A DNA stretch of 64,000 nt from Microseira sp041929235. GTDB lineage: Bacteria > Cyanobacteriota > Cyanobacteriia > Cyanobacteriales > Aerosakkonemataceae. The position numbers were made by a program, and so were the translations under genes. The stretch lies in assembly GCF_041929235.1 (NCBI RefSeq), contig NZ_JBHFNP010000281.1:87538-151537 (forward strand), written 5' to 3'. A model generated the notes under the pieces. That model did not search any database and had not been told where the DNA came from. It saw only the letters and a list, made by a program, of their open reading frames with translations. Shown piece after piece: positions 54,260 to 63,037 of the stretch (position 1 is the stretch's first letter; each line of letters opens with the position of its first letter).

Positions 54260-55445
54260 TTACTCTTTTATCGTTTCAACGGGTGCTGTCGGCAGCTTTA
54301 ACCCTCCACGATCGCAACCGGGTAACTCTCCGGTTATTCCATCAGGGAATATTGTCTTCCAACCATATAAGCACAAGTTAAACCCAGCATTCTCGTCCCT
54401 ATCTCTAGAATAACCACAAGAGCATGTATAAGTGCGAACATGCAATGGCATTTTATGCCTAGCCTGACAGACAGGACATAATTGAGACGAGGGATAAAAT
54501 CGATCGACTTGTATTAACCTGCTAGCAAATTTTTGGGCTTTATATTTGAACTGTCGTTCAATTTCGCCAAATCCACAATCTGCCACGGCACTAGCCAATT
54601 TATGGTTTTGTAACATGCCACTAGGATTAAGATTTTCAATGACTACCACGGCGTGGTTCTTGCATAGGGAAGTAGTCAAATAGTTAGTGGTGTTGCGCCG
54701 AGTATCTGCAATATACTTGTGATATCTAGCTAATCTGTTTTTAGCCTTAATCTGTCTTTTACTACCAAAGGTTTTTCTTTGTAGTTGTCGTTGTAACCTC
54801 GCTAACTGCTTTTGATATTTTCGATACTTTTTCGGGTTTTGGAATGTCTCAACTGTGTTTGCAGTCACAGCACAAGCTAAACTGTTGATGCCTAAATCGA
54901 CACCAACTATATCATTCTTATTACTTATTTCTCTTGGTGAAATGTCAGGAACCTCATAGTTAAAAGATACGTACCAGCCATCTGCCGCCTGGGAGATTGT
55001 CACTTTTTTGCTCTCAACACAGGGCAATTTTTCCCAAGTATAAATAGTCCCGATTGGTGCTGGTAATTTTATACTTTTGCCTTCAATATGCTTGACTCTA
55101 CCGTTCCAATCAACCGTAAAAGAGTCTTTTGACTTACCTTTCTTTTTGAAAGTAGGTAGGGCTGCAATCCCATCAAAAAAAACGTTTGTATGCTGCTTTT
55201 AGCTGATCAAACGCATACACGTAAACCCTAGATGACATTTGATTCATCCAAGCATATTCTGGCTTAACGTGGTTTGTATAAAACTTACGAGCATCATTGC
55301 AGCTTAGTTTCACACCAGACTGATAAAAATCTTCAATTGTCGCAATTGCCCAGTTATAAACCCAACGGCTGTAACCAGCATGTTGAGCCAACAATTGTGA
55401 TTGAACAACAGTTACTTTCAGTTTGGTTTTGAAACCCAATCGCAT
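54260..55445 (-). pseudogene. tnpB: IS200/IS605-type TnpB, frameshifted at a T8 run
   Basis: Two frames join into one TnpB of about 390 residues. The N-terminal part (MRLGFKTKLKVTVVQSQLLA) ends near the run of eight T in KRFF; the next frame continues DGIAALPTFKKKG. The RuvC residues are all visible: Asp in GVDLGIN, Glu in VVVIENLN and Asp in RDRDENAGFN; the zinc finger is CPVC and CSCG. TnpB is an RNA-guided nuclease. The frameshift makes this copy probably inactive. No TnpA gene is present. Confidence 0.75.
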
Positions 55446-55534
55446 CTCGCTCTTGCTAACTTGACCTATACATGCCCAAATTTTAACATAGATGAAATGG
55501 TCTATTGTCAAAGTTTGTCCGGCGATTTAATTAT

Positions 55535-55648
55535 TTAGTCATGCACCCTCGCTCCGATAAAGAACCAAGGCTGAGTCAACGGACAATCTAGCTTGATTTC
55601 GATTTTACCGTTATGGGAAGTGCAACTATCTTCGAGTTTTTGAGTCAT
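55535..55648 (-). CDS. very small protein, possible
   Basis: 37 residues starting MTQKLEDSCTSHNGKIEI and containing LDCPLTQPWFFIGARV. Lies 90 bp before the tnpB start. No family recognised; may be a remnant. Weak RBS. Confidence 0.3.
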   Translation of the reverse strand: MTQKLEDSCTSHNGKIEIKLDCPLTQPWFFIGARVHD

Positions 55649-55806
55649 AATTGGTAAGCCCTTTAAGAATGGGGGTGAGAGTGGGCGATTCACTTCTTGG
55701 CGGGAGCGATCGCCCCTCTCTTATGACTGATTATCTACTGAATGCTTTGCACTTGTCAACTATTGTATGCTATATTATACCCAAACTATGATGCACTCAA
55801 AAAATT

Positions 55807-56040
55807 ATGAAAGTAGAAAGAGTTCAAGCAGTGGAAGTCCCTGGACTGGGGAACAAGATTAAGGAAGCTAGAGAAGCAGACAAGCGATCGCTCACCCAAA
55901 TTTGCGGCTTAGTTGGCATGTCTACAGCTAACTGGTACAGAATCGAGCAAGAGAAGAATGAAAGTGTCCCAGAAGAAACACTGCGGAAGATTGAAGCGGT
56001 GTTAGGTGTTGATTTTGGGGTAAATTTCCCTAGTCTCTGA
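55807..56040 (+). CDS. XRE-type HTH regulator
   Basis: 77 residues. LGNKIKEAREADKRSLTQIC followed by GLVGMSTANWYRIEQ is a Cro/C1 HTH. Probably autoregulatory. Followed by a terminator-like hairpin. Confidence 0.85.
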   Translation: MKVERVQAVEVPGLGNKIKEAREADKRSLTQICGLVGMSTANWYRIEQEKNESVPEETLRKIEAVLGVDFGVNFPSL

Positions 56041-56087
56041 AACGGCAACTTATTCTCTAGTTGCCGTTGACGTTTCCTTTTTCTTAC
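56041..56087 (+). terminator. intrinsic-like terminator after the XRE gene
   Basis: Perfect 10-bp stem AACGGCAACT (56041-56050) with AGTTGCCGTT (56059-56068), followed by a pyrimidine-rich stretch with CCTTTTTC. Directly after the stop codon. Confidence 0.65.
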
Positions 56088-56138
56088 CATCGCTATATTT
56101 TTTGAGATGGGCGATCGCCAAACCCTTATCATTAACCC

Positions 56139-56450
56139 ATCGTGACTATAGGTGCAATTCCCGATGAGACTCCCAGAAACTTAAAAGAGCAACTCCTCTT
56201 GCAAGACGCTAAAGCTGGCAATGGTAGAACAATTCAGGGTGGAATAGACGATCCACTCGGAGATGCTCCTATATTGGTAGCAAACTAGGGGGGAAATCCT
56301 GAAGATTGGTATAAAATGACAAGTGACCAAGCCTTTGTCATTGATGGAGCATCGGTACAAGTGCATTGATTCCGCAATATTACAACGCTCCAAGATGTTG
56401 AATTTAAATTCAAACGACAGTACCCTAAAACAGCACCTAAAAACCAATGA
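56139..56450 (+). pseudogene. remnant of a polymorphic-toxin-type C-terminal domain with two nonsense codons
   Basis: One frame of 104 codons reads LLLQDAKAGNGRTIQGGIDD, then VAN, TAG (56286), GGNPEDWYKMTSDQAF, VQVH, TGA (56367), FRNITTLQDVEFKFKRQYP. The spacing and the DVEFKFK ending resemble the tail domains of Rhs/haemagglutinin-like toxins, where the stops would be Tyr and Trp. No upstream part of a toxin gene is seen. Recognition is from memory and needs a search. Confidence 0.5.
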
Positions 56451-56462
56451 GGTAACTCAATT

Positions 56463-56810
56463 ATGAGAATTCGTTGTATTGCTAATACTGGTGAATCTCT
56501 TCCCTCAAGTTACATCGCTCCGGCACGAGGTTATAAAAAAGAAACCGAGTTGACGCTAACAGTTGGCAAAGAATATACTGTTTATGCTCTCAAACAATGG
56601 CAGGGAACGGTTTGGTATTATATTTGCGACGATAACTCTACCTATTATCCAATACAAACTCCTGCGCCTTTATTTGAGATGATTGATAACAGAATGTCTC
56701 AGTATTGGAGGTTTAAATTTTATAATAATGGATTATTAAAAATAGCATTTCAAAAAAGGTTTTCCGATCCTTATTTTTACGATAAGCTAACGGATCAAAA
56801 AGAAGAATAA
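56463..56810 (+). CDS. immunity-like hypothetical protein
   Basis: 115 residues: MRIRCIANTGESLPSSYIAP, LTLTVGKEYTVYALKQWQG and ICDDNSTYYPIQTPA. Proteins of this look follow polymorphic toxin domains and are thought to be immunity proteins. Starts 12 bp after the toxin remnant. After its TAA the same frame has 8 codons, TAA and then 27 codons (LMDVEALSPDPMLTAIDR) to TGA at 56919, so it may have been longer, cut by two stops. Confidence 0.55.
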   Translation: MRIRCIANTGESLPSSYIAPARGYKKETELTLTVGKEYTVYALKQWQGTVWYYICDDNSTYYPIQTPAPLFEMIDNRMSQYWRFKFYNNGLLKIAFQKRFSDPYFYDKLTDQKEE

Positions 56811-56946
56811 GTTTTAATTTTTGAGAAAGTAAAATAACTTATGGATGTAGAAGCTTTATCTCCAGACCCCATGCTTACCGCAATTGATCGATCTTTAGAG
56901 ATGGCTAACCTTTATGGCTGAAAATTATGCCATTAGTCAACGAATT

Positions 56947-57351
56947 ATGACGATAATTGAGTTAAAAAATCACCCAGTTTGGCAAGATTTAACTGAAGTA
57001 TTAGAAAATATAGATGCCAACTCTCTTGTAACAGAACATCTGGAATTATGCGATTATAAAGTCTGCGGTTACTGGGATGAACAAGATGAATTTTATCAAG
57101 AGATTACCTTACCCCGTTCTCTGTCTGCCGAGTTAGTCAGCAGTGGGATTGGTGTTACAGGCAGAAAACGTTGGATTCAAATTAAATTTGTTCTCCAAGC
57201 TGACAGAATAGCTTCTGAAAATTTGTCTAACGCTAATGCGACACAAAATATTGGCAAACTGACCATAACTTCTAATGAAAATCTGCAATTTGTTGATGAA
57301 AATTGGCAGATAAATATCGACTCTCCTTTGATAACTCTCTCAGCTGATTGA
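56947..57351 (+). CDS. hypothetical protein, duplicated (copy 2)
   Basis: 134 residues starting MTIIELKNHPVWQDLTEVLE. Close paralogue of 53354-53758. The TnpB element and the toxin remnant lie between the copies. Its 5' side contains part of the previous frame, so the start may be the ATG at 56914 with 11 extra residues. Confidence 0.7.
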   Translation: MTIIELKNHPVWQDLTEVLENIDANSLVTEHLELCDYKVCGYWDEQDEFYQEITLPRSLSAELVSSGIGVTGRKRWIQIKFVLQADRIASENLSNANATQNIGKLTITSNENLQFVDENWQINIDSPLITLSAD

Positions 57352-57540
57352 GAAACCGGGTTTCTTTAACAATATCTATGCCCACGGCACGCGGCACGAA
57401 GGTCAAAAAGCCGATACCCTAAAGGGTATCGCTATACAAACTTTGGCTGCCAGAGCAGCCTACAAAGATTTCAGCCCGCTACGCCAGGGTTTGTTTGTGT
57501 AGCCCCAGGCTAAAGCCTGGGGGATCTTGGCGTTTCTTTC
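57352..57540. repeat. palindromic repeats at the PLP gene 3' side
   Basis: Contains GAAACCGGGTTTC at 57351, GATACCCTAAAGGGTATC with GCTATACAAACTTTGGC at about 57412-57445, and CCCCAGGCTAAAGCCTGGGG near 57503-57522 behind GTTTGTTTGTGTAGC. Members of two repeat families seen elsewhere. Confidence 0.7.
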
Positions 57541-57548
57541 TGTAAAAT

Positions 57549-58778
57549 CTATGCAGGTCCAATCGCTTCAATCGCAGCTTCTAATGCGATCGCCACATGG
57601 GACCAATGCGTCCCCCCTTGACAAAATGCAATATATGGTTCCCGCAATGGCCCATCGGCGGAAAATTCTAACGTACTCCCTTCAATAAAAGTACCCCCCG
57701 CCATCACCACCTGACTTTCATAACCCGGCATTTCGCAAGGAATCGGTTCGACATAAGAATCAATCGGCGAATGCTGTTGAATAGTCTTACAAAAAGCAAT
57801 AAGTTTTGCCGCAGAACCCAACTTAATCGCTTGAATTACATCCCGCCTTGGTGCTAAAGGCAATGGATTGACTGGGTATCCCAATTTATCGAAAACATAG
57901 GCAGTTAAATGATTGCCTTTCATCGCTTCCCCCACCATTTGCGGTGCTAAGAATAACCCTTGAAATAGCAATCGATTTTGGTCAAATGTCGCCCCGCCAG
58001 CACTACCAATTCCCGGTGCAGTCAGGCGACAAGCAGCCGCTTCGACTAAATCTGCTTTACCCGCAACGTAGCCACCTGCTGTGACAATTGTCCCGCCGGG
58101 ATTTTTAATCAACGAACCTGCCATTAAATCCGCACCAACGTGGGTGGGTTCTTGGGTTTCGATGAATTCGCCGTAACAGTTATCGACAAAACAAACAGTA
58201 TGGGGATTTTGTTGTTTGACCAAATAAACTATCTTCTCGATTTCCGCAATCGATAAACTCGGACGCCAAGAATAACCGCAAGAACGCTGAATTAAAACTA
58301 GACGAGTGTTCTCTTTTACCGCTTGAGAAAGAGCATTCCAATCGACGATTCCTTCCCCAGTTAGAGGCAATTCCCGGTATTTGATGCCAAAATCGCTTAA
58401 AGAACCTTGTCCTTGCCCGCGCAAGCCTATCACTTCTTCTAACGTATCGTAAGGAGAACCCACAACCGATAGCATTTCGTCACCAGGACGGAGGACGCCG
58501 TATAATGCACAAGCGATCGCATGAGTCCCTGAAACAAATTGTACCCGTACCGCCGCCGCCTCCGCCCCCATCACATCGGCAAAGACTTTATCCAGCACCT
58601 CGCGTCCCATGTCATCGTGTCCGTATCCGCTGACACCCGCGAAGTGATGCGCCCCCACCCGATGGCGGCGAAACGCTTGTAAAACTCGTTTGAGATTTTG
58701 CTTGACCTGCGCGTCTATTTTGGCAAAAATTGGGGATAGTGCCTGTTCTGCGGCTTGCACCTGTTGAGAGCTATTCAT
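57549..58778 (-). CDS. methionine gamma-lyase family (aluminium-resistance-like) PLP enzyme
   Basis: About 409 residues from the ATG at 58778 (GAGGAA upstream). Contains HHFAGVSGYGHDDMGREVLD near the start, FVSGTHAIACALYGVLRPGD, VCFVDNCYGEFIE with the Asp, and the PLP lysine in AGSLIKNPGGTIVTAGGYV. This protein family is annotated as methionine gamma-lyase-like or aluminium resistance protein. An in-frame start 22 codons upstream is less likely. Divergent from desC. Confidence 0.87.
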   Translation of the reverse strand: MNSSQQVQAAEQALSPIFAKIDAQVKQNLKRVLQAFRRHRVGAHHFAGVSGYGHDDMGREVLDKVFADVMGAEAAAVRVQFVSGTHAIACALYGVLRPGDEMLSVVGSPYDTLEEVIGLRGQGQGSLSDFGIKYRELPLTGEGIVDWNALSQAVKENTRLVLIQRSCGYSWRPSLSIAEIEKIVYLVKQQNPHTVCFVDNCYGEFIETQEPTHVGADLMAGSLIKNPGGTIVTAGGYVAGKADLVEAAACRLTAPGIGSAGGATFDQNRLLFQGLFLAPQMVGEAMKGNHLTAYVFDKLGYPVNPLPLAPRRDVIQAIKLGSAAKLIAFCKTIQQHSPIDSYVEPIPCEMPGYESQVVMAGGTFIEGSTLEFSADGPLREPYIAFCQGGTHWSHVAIALEAAIEAIGPA

Positions 58779-58858
58779 TAATTCCTCATTGACAGTAAAA
58801 GTACGCGGATTTTCAATTCGCGCAGCGGGGACTGGAAAAAACATTTTAAGGTTATTGC

Positions 58859-59695
58859 ATGACTGTTGCTACCACAACTGAAGAAAAACCGCTAGAAAGT
58901 TTGCCCCATCGCTTCAAATGGGGTGTTCTTTTGTTTATAGCAGCCGTCCACATCGGTGCTATGTTTGCTTTGTTACCGAGTAATTTTAGCTGGGCAGCAG
59001 TCGCCCTCGCTGTCTTTTTCCACTGGGTAACAGGTGGATTGGGAATTACTTTAGGATGGCATCGTTTGGTTACCCACCGCAGCTTTCAAGTACCGAAGTG
59101 GTTAGAGTATTTTTTAGTCTTCTGCGGTACGCTTTCTTGCGAAGGTGGGATAATTAACTGGGTGGGATCGCACCGCATACATCACCAATATTCCGATCAA
59201 ACTCTAGATCCGCACGATTCTAATCAAGGTTTTTGGTGGAGTCATATCGTTTGGATGTTCTATGTCGATCCAGCAGATTTAGATCTTTCCCGCTACACCA
59301 AAGATATCGCCGATGACCCAGTTTACCAGTTCTTGCAGAAATACTTTATCCCGATTCAGGTCGCCTTTGGACTTGTGCTTTACTTATTAGGCGGTTGGTC
59401 TTTCGTAGTTTGGGGCATTTTTGTTCGCCTCGTGGTAACATTTCACTGCACTTGGTTCGTTAATAGCGCTACTCATAAGTTTGGCTATCGTACTTACGAA
59501 TCTGGCGATCGCTCTACAAATTGCTGGTGGGTGGCGTTAGTATCCTATGGTGAAGGTTGGCACAACAATCACCACACCTTCCAATATTCTGCCCGTCACG
59601 GGATGCAATGGTGGGAAATTGACATCACTTGGATGACGATTCAATTGCTACAAGCACTCGGTTTGGCAACAAAAGTCAAATTGGTGGAAAAATAG
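58859..59695 (+). CDS. desC: acyl-lipid delta-9-type fatty acid desaturase
   Basis: 278 residues with the three His boxes HRLVTH, HRIHH and HNNHH, and the surrounding WHRLVTHRSFQVPKWLEYF and GEGWHNNHHTFQYSARHG as in cyanobacterial DesC. Four transmembrane helices hold the di-iron site on the cytoplasmic side. It introduces the first double bond into membrane fatty acids. Starts on the plus strand 80 bp from the divergent PLP gene, whose promoters may overlap. Confidence 0.92.
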   Translation: MTVATTTEEKPLESLPHRFKWGVLLFIAAVHIGAMFALLPSNFSWAAVALAVFFHWVTGGLGITLGWHRLVTHRSFQVPKWLEYFLVFCGTLSCEGGIINWVGSHRIHHQYSDQTLDPHDSNQGFWWSHIVWMFYVDPADLDLSRYTKDIADDPVYQFLQKYFIPIQVAFGLVLYLLGGWSFVVWGIFVRLVVTFHCTWFVNSATHKFGYRTYESGDRSTNCWWVALVSYGEGWHNNHHTFQYSARHGMQWWEIDITWMTIQLLQALGLATKVKLVEK

Positions 59696-59812
59696 GTAAT
59701 GGCTAATTGCTAATGGCTAATTGCTAATTGGTAGAGGGAGAGGTAGAAGATTTCAGTCTTTCCTCTTAATTGCCCGATTAGCCATTAGCCATTAGCCATT
59801 AGCCATTACCTA
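59693..59812. repeat. inverted arrays of heptamer repeats between convergent genes
   Basis: Left arm GGTAATGGCTAATTGCTAAT (units TAATGGC and TAATTGC), right arm ATTAGCCATTAGCCATTAGC up to the stop of the ProA-like gene. The arms are complementary and can form a long hairpin between desC and the ProA-like gene, likely acting as a bidirectional terminator. The right arm overlaps the stop codon of the ProA-like gene. Confidence 0.75.
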
Positions 59813-61075
59813 AAATCTTCCATTTCCCTGCACGATATGCTTGAGCGTGGTTAAAGCGTCTAAGCTAATAAACCCGCGCCGCTGTCCTTTTTGATTCGAC
59901 ATGCCTAAAAAAACGGCGTCGCCTCGCGACGGATTGCGGGAAAAACGCGGACTGGCATTAATATAAGTCGAAGCGCTATTGACCCCTAGAGCAAATTGGC
60001 GATTTTCTTGGTAAGATTCGGTGACAATGCAGTCGGCATGACCGCTGCTGTATCGATTAATCCAGGCGATCGCTGCATCCAAACTCTCGACTCGCTTAAA
60101 CGCCACCGTCTTGGTTAAATAAGGTTCGCTCCATTCCTTATCATCTACTAGGGTTAATTCCGGGAACTCAGCCACCAGTTCGGCATCCCCTCGAATTTTA
60201 AAGCCTTTTTCCTTTAAATTATTCCAAAGCATCGCTAACGACGAGGGTTTTTGGTTGCTATGGATCAAAACCTTTTCAATCGCATTCACCGGATCGGGTT
60301 CGCTTTGATGCGAGTCTAAAATCATCCAGCGAGCGAGTTCCAAACTGCCGGAAGGCGACCAATATAGGTAACAGTTACCCATTGCCGATCTTAAAACCGG
60401 CGTCGTTGCACAGCGCACGACTTGCTGTACTAAACTAGGACGACCGTAGGGAATCACCAGATTCACATAACGATCTTGGGTGACTAAATCTTGTAGGGAA
60501 GATCCTTGCTCAGCGGGTAGCAACTCCAGACATCCTGGGGGCATCCCGCAATCATCCAAGGCTAATTTTAACGCTTCGGCGATCGCCGCGTTAGAATGGC
60601 TCGCCTCGCTACCACCTCGCAGAATTAAACTATTCCCGGTTTTGATGCATAACCCCGCCGCGATCGCTCCTAACTCCGGAAACGCTTCGTAGATTAACGC
60701 GATCGTTCCCAATGGCATCAGCTGACAATAAGTTTGCGAGTGTTCCAGCTGATACGACGCATTCATCACCTTCCGGATCGGATCGGATAACTCGGATAAC
60801 CTCTCCAGCATTTGAATCGTCGTCTGGAGGCGTTCCGGCGTCAACTTCAGCCAGTCTAAAATTAACTCCGGTACTGCCATTTCCCGACTTGCTTCCAAGT
60901 CGAGGGTGTTCGCTTCCAAAATATTATCTGCCGAATGCTTCAGCGCCAGCGCCAGCGATCGCACCGCACGGGAGCGATCCGCGCCTCTGGTTGTTCCCAA
61001 TTCCAAAGCAGCTTGATAGACGCGACGAACTATCGCGATCAGATCCGGTGCAGCACGCGATGAATCACCCGTCAT
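59810..61075 (-). CDS. ProA-like gamma-glutamyl phosphate reductase paralogue
   Basis: 421 residues with the ProA fold: LMPLGTIALIYEAFPELGAI, KTGNSLILRGGSEA, and C-terminal RRGFISLDALTTLKH. ProA normally has a catalytic Cys in CNAxETLLVH; here the position reads DPVNAIEKVLIH (Val263), so the Cys is gone. The NASPRFSRNP region also differs from the usual NASTRF. Canonical function in proline synthesis is doubtful. 3 bp after the zinc-ribbon gene, probably one operon. Confidence 0.82.
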   Translation of the reverse strand: MTGDSSRAAPDLIAIVRRVYQAALELGTTRGADRSRAVRSLALALKHSADNILEANTLDLEASREMAVPELILDWLKLTPERLQTTIQMLERLSELSDPIRKVMNASYQLEHSQTYCQLMPLGTIALIYEAFPELGAIAAGLCIKTGNSLILRGGSEASHSNAAIAEALKLALDDCGMPPGCLELLPAEQGSSLQDLVTQDRYVNLVIPYGRPSLVQQVVRCATTPVLRSAMGNCYLYWSPSGSLELARWMILDSHQSEPDPVNAIEKVLIHSNQKPSSLAMLWNNLKEKGFKIRGDAELVAEFPELTLVDDKEWSEPYLTKTVAFKRVESLDAAIAWINRYSSGHADCIVTESYQENRQFALGVNSASTYINASPRFSRNPSRGDAVFLGMSNQKGQRRGFISLDALTTLKHIVQGNGRF

Positions 61076-61079
61076 AACC

Positions 61080-61490
61080 CTAACGCCTATAAGCTAGCCA
61101 GAGAATCAGCGCTGGCAATACTGCTAAGATCAGCGCCAGCAATACCCAGGGGACGATATTCGCCGACCCCGAAGCCGAGCGCCACGCCAGCGGCAGCCAT
61201 ATCACTAGCGGCACTAAGAGTATAACAATCGTCAAGGGTAAATAGTGCTCTTTTAAACCCGAATGGGCGCGCTGCCACCGACTCCCCGTCCACAGCCAAG
61301 CTTTCTTGTACGGGTAGGTGGTCGATAGTTGCTCGATGACTTGCCCATTCTCTTCCACCACAAAAATCTGCTGACATTTATTACAGCCAAAAGCTTCTGT
61401 CAGCGTTATCGGCACTAAACGCCCCCTCCGTCCGCAGGGACAGGGGTAGTCTGTATTTAAATCAATTTTTTCAGATTTTGGAGATGACAC
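61080..61490 (-). CDS. zinc-ribbon membrane protein of unknown function
   Basis: 136 residues. The N-terminal PCPCGRRGRLVPITLTEAFG and CNKC make a zinc ribbon, and two C-terminal transmembrane helices (IVILLVPLVIWLPLAW and WVLLALILAVLPALILWLA) anchor it. Function unknown. 4 bp before the ProA-like gene on the same strand. Confidence 0.75.
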   Translation of the reverse strand: MSSPKSEKIDLNTDYPCPCGRRGRLVPITLTEAFGCNKCQQIFVVEENGQVIEQLSTTYPYKKAWLWTGSRWQRAHSGLKEHYLPLTIVILLVPLVIWLPLAWRSASGSANIVPWVLLALILAVLPALILWLAYRR

Positions 61491-61711
61491 AAGCGGTCGT
61501 ATATTAAACCGATTCTATATTAATCTAGAACGAAAAAGGCCGATAGCCGTCCTTTTCCCCATCTAGTGCTACGTGGGTTTCCTTTTGCCCCAACGGGCAA
61601 CGATGGTATTTTTATTATTTTAGCCCTGAAACTTTTGTCTCTAAAAAAAATTGTATGACTATTTTAGGTAGTCAGCTTGCTTAGCCTTAACCTTTGCCTA
61701 TTATATTTCAA

Positions 61712-61758
61712 AGCGGGCAACGCGATTCGAACGCGCGACATTCACCTTGGCAAGGTGA
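61712..61758 (-). tRNA. 3' half of tRNA-Gly(GCC), truncated; attachment site
   Basis: The minus strand reads anticodon stem TCACC and GGTGA around the loop TTGCCAA (anticodon GCC), then the T arm with GTTCGAATC and the 3' acceptor TGCCCGC plus a discriminator. The D arm and 5' acceptor are missing. This truncated copy borders the integrase and is a candidate att site. The complete tRNA should be at the other end of the element, outside the window. Confidence 0.8.
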
Positions 61759-61822
61759 CGTAACATCCAGGCACGGTAGGGTTTTGGTGGGCTAGCAGGG
61801 CAATTTATCCCTTGTTTAGCCC

Positions 61823-62971
61823 ATGACAGACACTAAAATCACCACCAAACGACAGAAAGGGCGGGTAACGCTGAGGTCGTGTAACGGTTGTCTTCAGCTT
61901 CGATTTACCGCAACCGGTAAACGTCATGTCCTATCCCTCTCCCTGGCTGATACCCCTGCCAACAGGAAGGTCGCACAAGCCAAGGCAGCACTAATCGAAT
62001 CCGATTTGGCATGGGACAGGTTTGACCCGACCCTGGAGAAGTATAAACCTCAGAGGCAGAAAGCAATAATTTCTTCTCCACTTACCCTAGCCAAAACATC
62101 ATTCTCCGACCTGTGGGAACGATACACACAATTCAAAAAAAGTCAAATAGCTGAGACTACCATAAGGGTTAAATACGCTCAGGTAGCAAATCACATCAAA
62201 AAGCTTCCCAAAGGTGTGACTGATAATGCAATTGCAATCAGGGATTACCTGCTAGCTACTAACAGTGTTCAAACAGCCAAATATGTTTTGACTCAGCTAA
62301 ATGCAATGGGTAAGTGGGCAGAAAAATCAAAGCTGCTGGATGCTAACCCGTTTGAGGGAATCAGTAACGATATCAAGGTAAAAGATGCAGATTACCAAAA
62401 CATTCAACCGTTTAGTGAAGTAGACAGGGAAGCAATCATTTACGGTTTATATAAACACTAATATGCGTCTGTTTACACCCCTTTCGTCAAGTTATTATTT
62501 TGGACTGGATGCAGGACTGGTGAAGCAATAGCACTCAAATGGAAACAGGTTTCTAATGATTGTGAAGCTATCACTTTCTGCGAATCTGTTAGCACCAGTA
62601 AACGTATCATAAAGAACACCAAAACAGGTAAATACCGAAAGTTCCCTTGTCCCCCTTGTTTGGTAGGACTGTTGCAGTCAATCAAGCCTGAAAACGTTAA
62701 CCCAGACGCACCTGTTTTTACCTCTCCCAACGATAAAGAAATTATTGCCAGAAACTTTCTGTGCCGAGCCTGGAAGCCAGTCCTAGAGGGGCTAGGGATT
62801 TCAGATCGCAGTCAATACAACACCCGTCATACATTCATTACAGACTGTTTGAGGCGAGGGGTTGATACAGCAACTGTTGCTAAGTGGGTAGGGAATTCAC
62901 CTGAGATTATCTACAAGCATTACGCTGGTGCGAATAACGAAATACTTACCCCTAATTTGGGGGGAAATTAA
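61823..62971 (+). pseudogene. tyrosine recombinase (integrase) with in-frame TAA
   Basis: A 383-codon frame with TAA at 62459-62461. Before it are the N-terminal DNA-binding part and a SAM-like core domain (SDLWERYTQFKKSQIAETTI); after it is the catalytic domain: TGCRTGEAIALKWK with the first Arg, TSKRIIKNTKTGK, YNTRHTFITDCLRRG and IIYKHYAGANN with the nucleophile Tyr. The TAA replaces one residue (KH, stop, YAS). It sits 64 bp from the truncated tRNA-Gly, as expected of a tRNA integrase. Confidence 0.82.
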
Positions 62972-63037
62972 ATTAATTAAATTCACTTTACATCCCTGGA
63001 GATAACAAGGCAAAATCATCAGTTTTCAGCACTTGAA

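Noticed and set aside
61712..61758. Complete tRNA-Gly gene
   Set aside because: No D arm or 5' acceptor strand can be found upstream on the minus strand, so it is a truncated copy.
13912..62971. Alternative genetic code explaining in-frame stops
   Set aside because: All three stop codons are also used as normal gene ends in this window, and the interrupted codons would need different amino acids.
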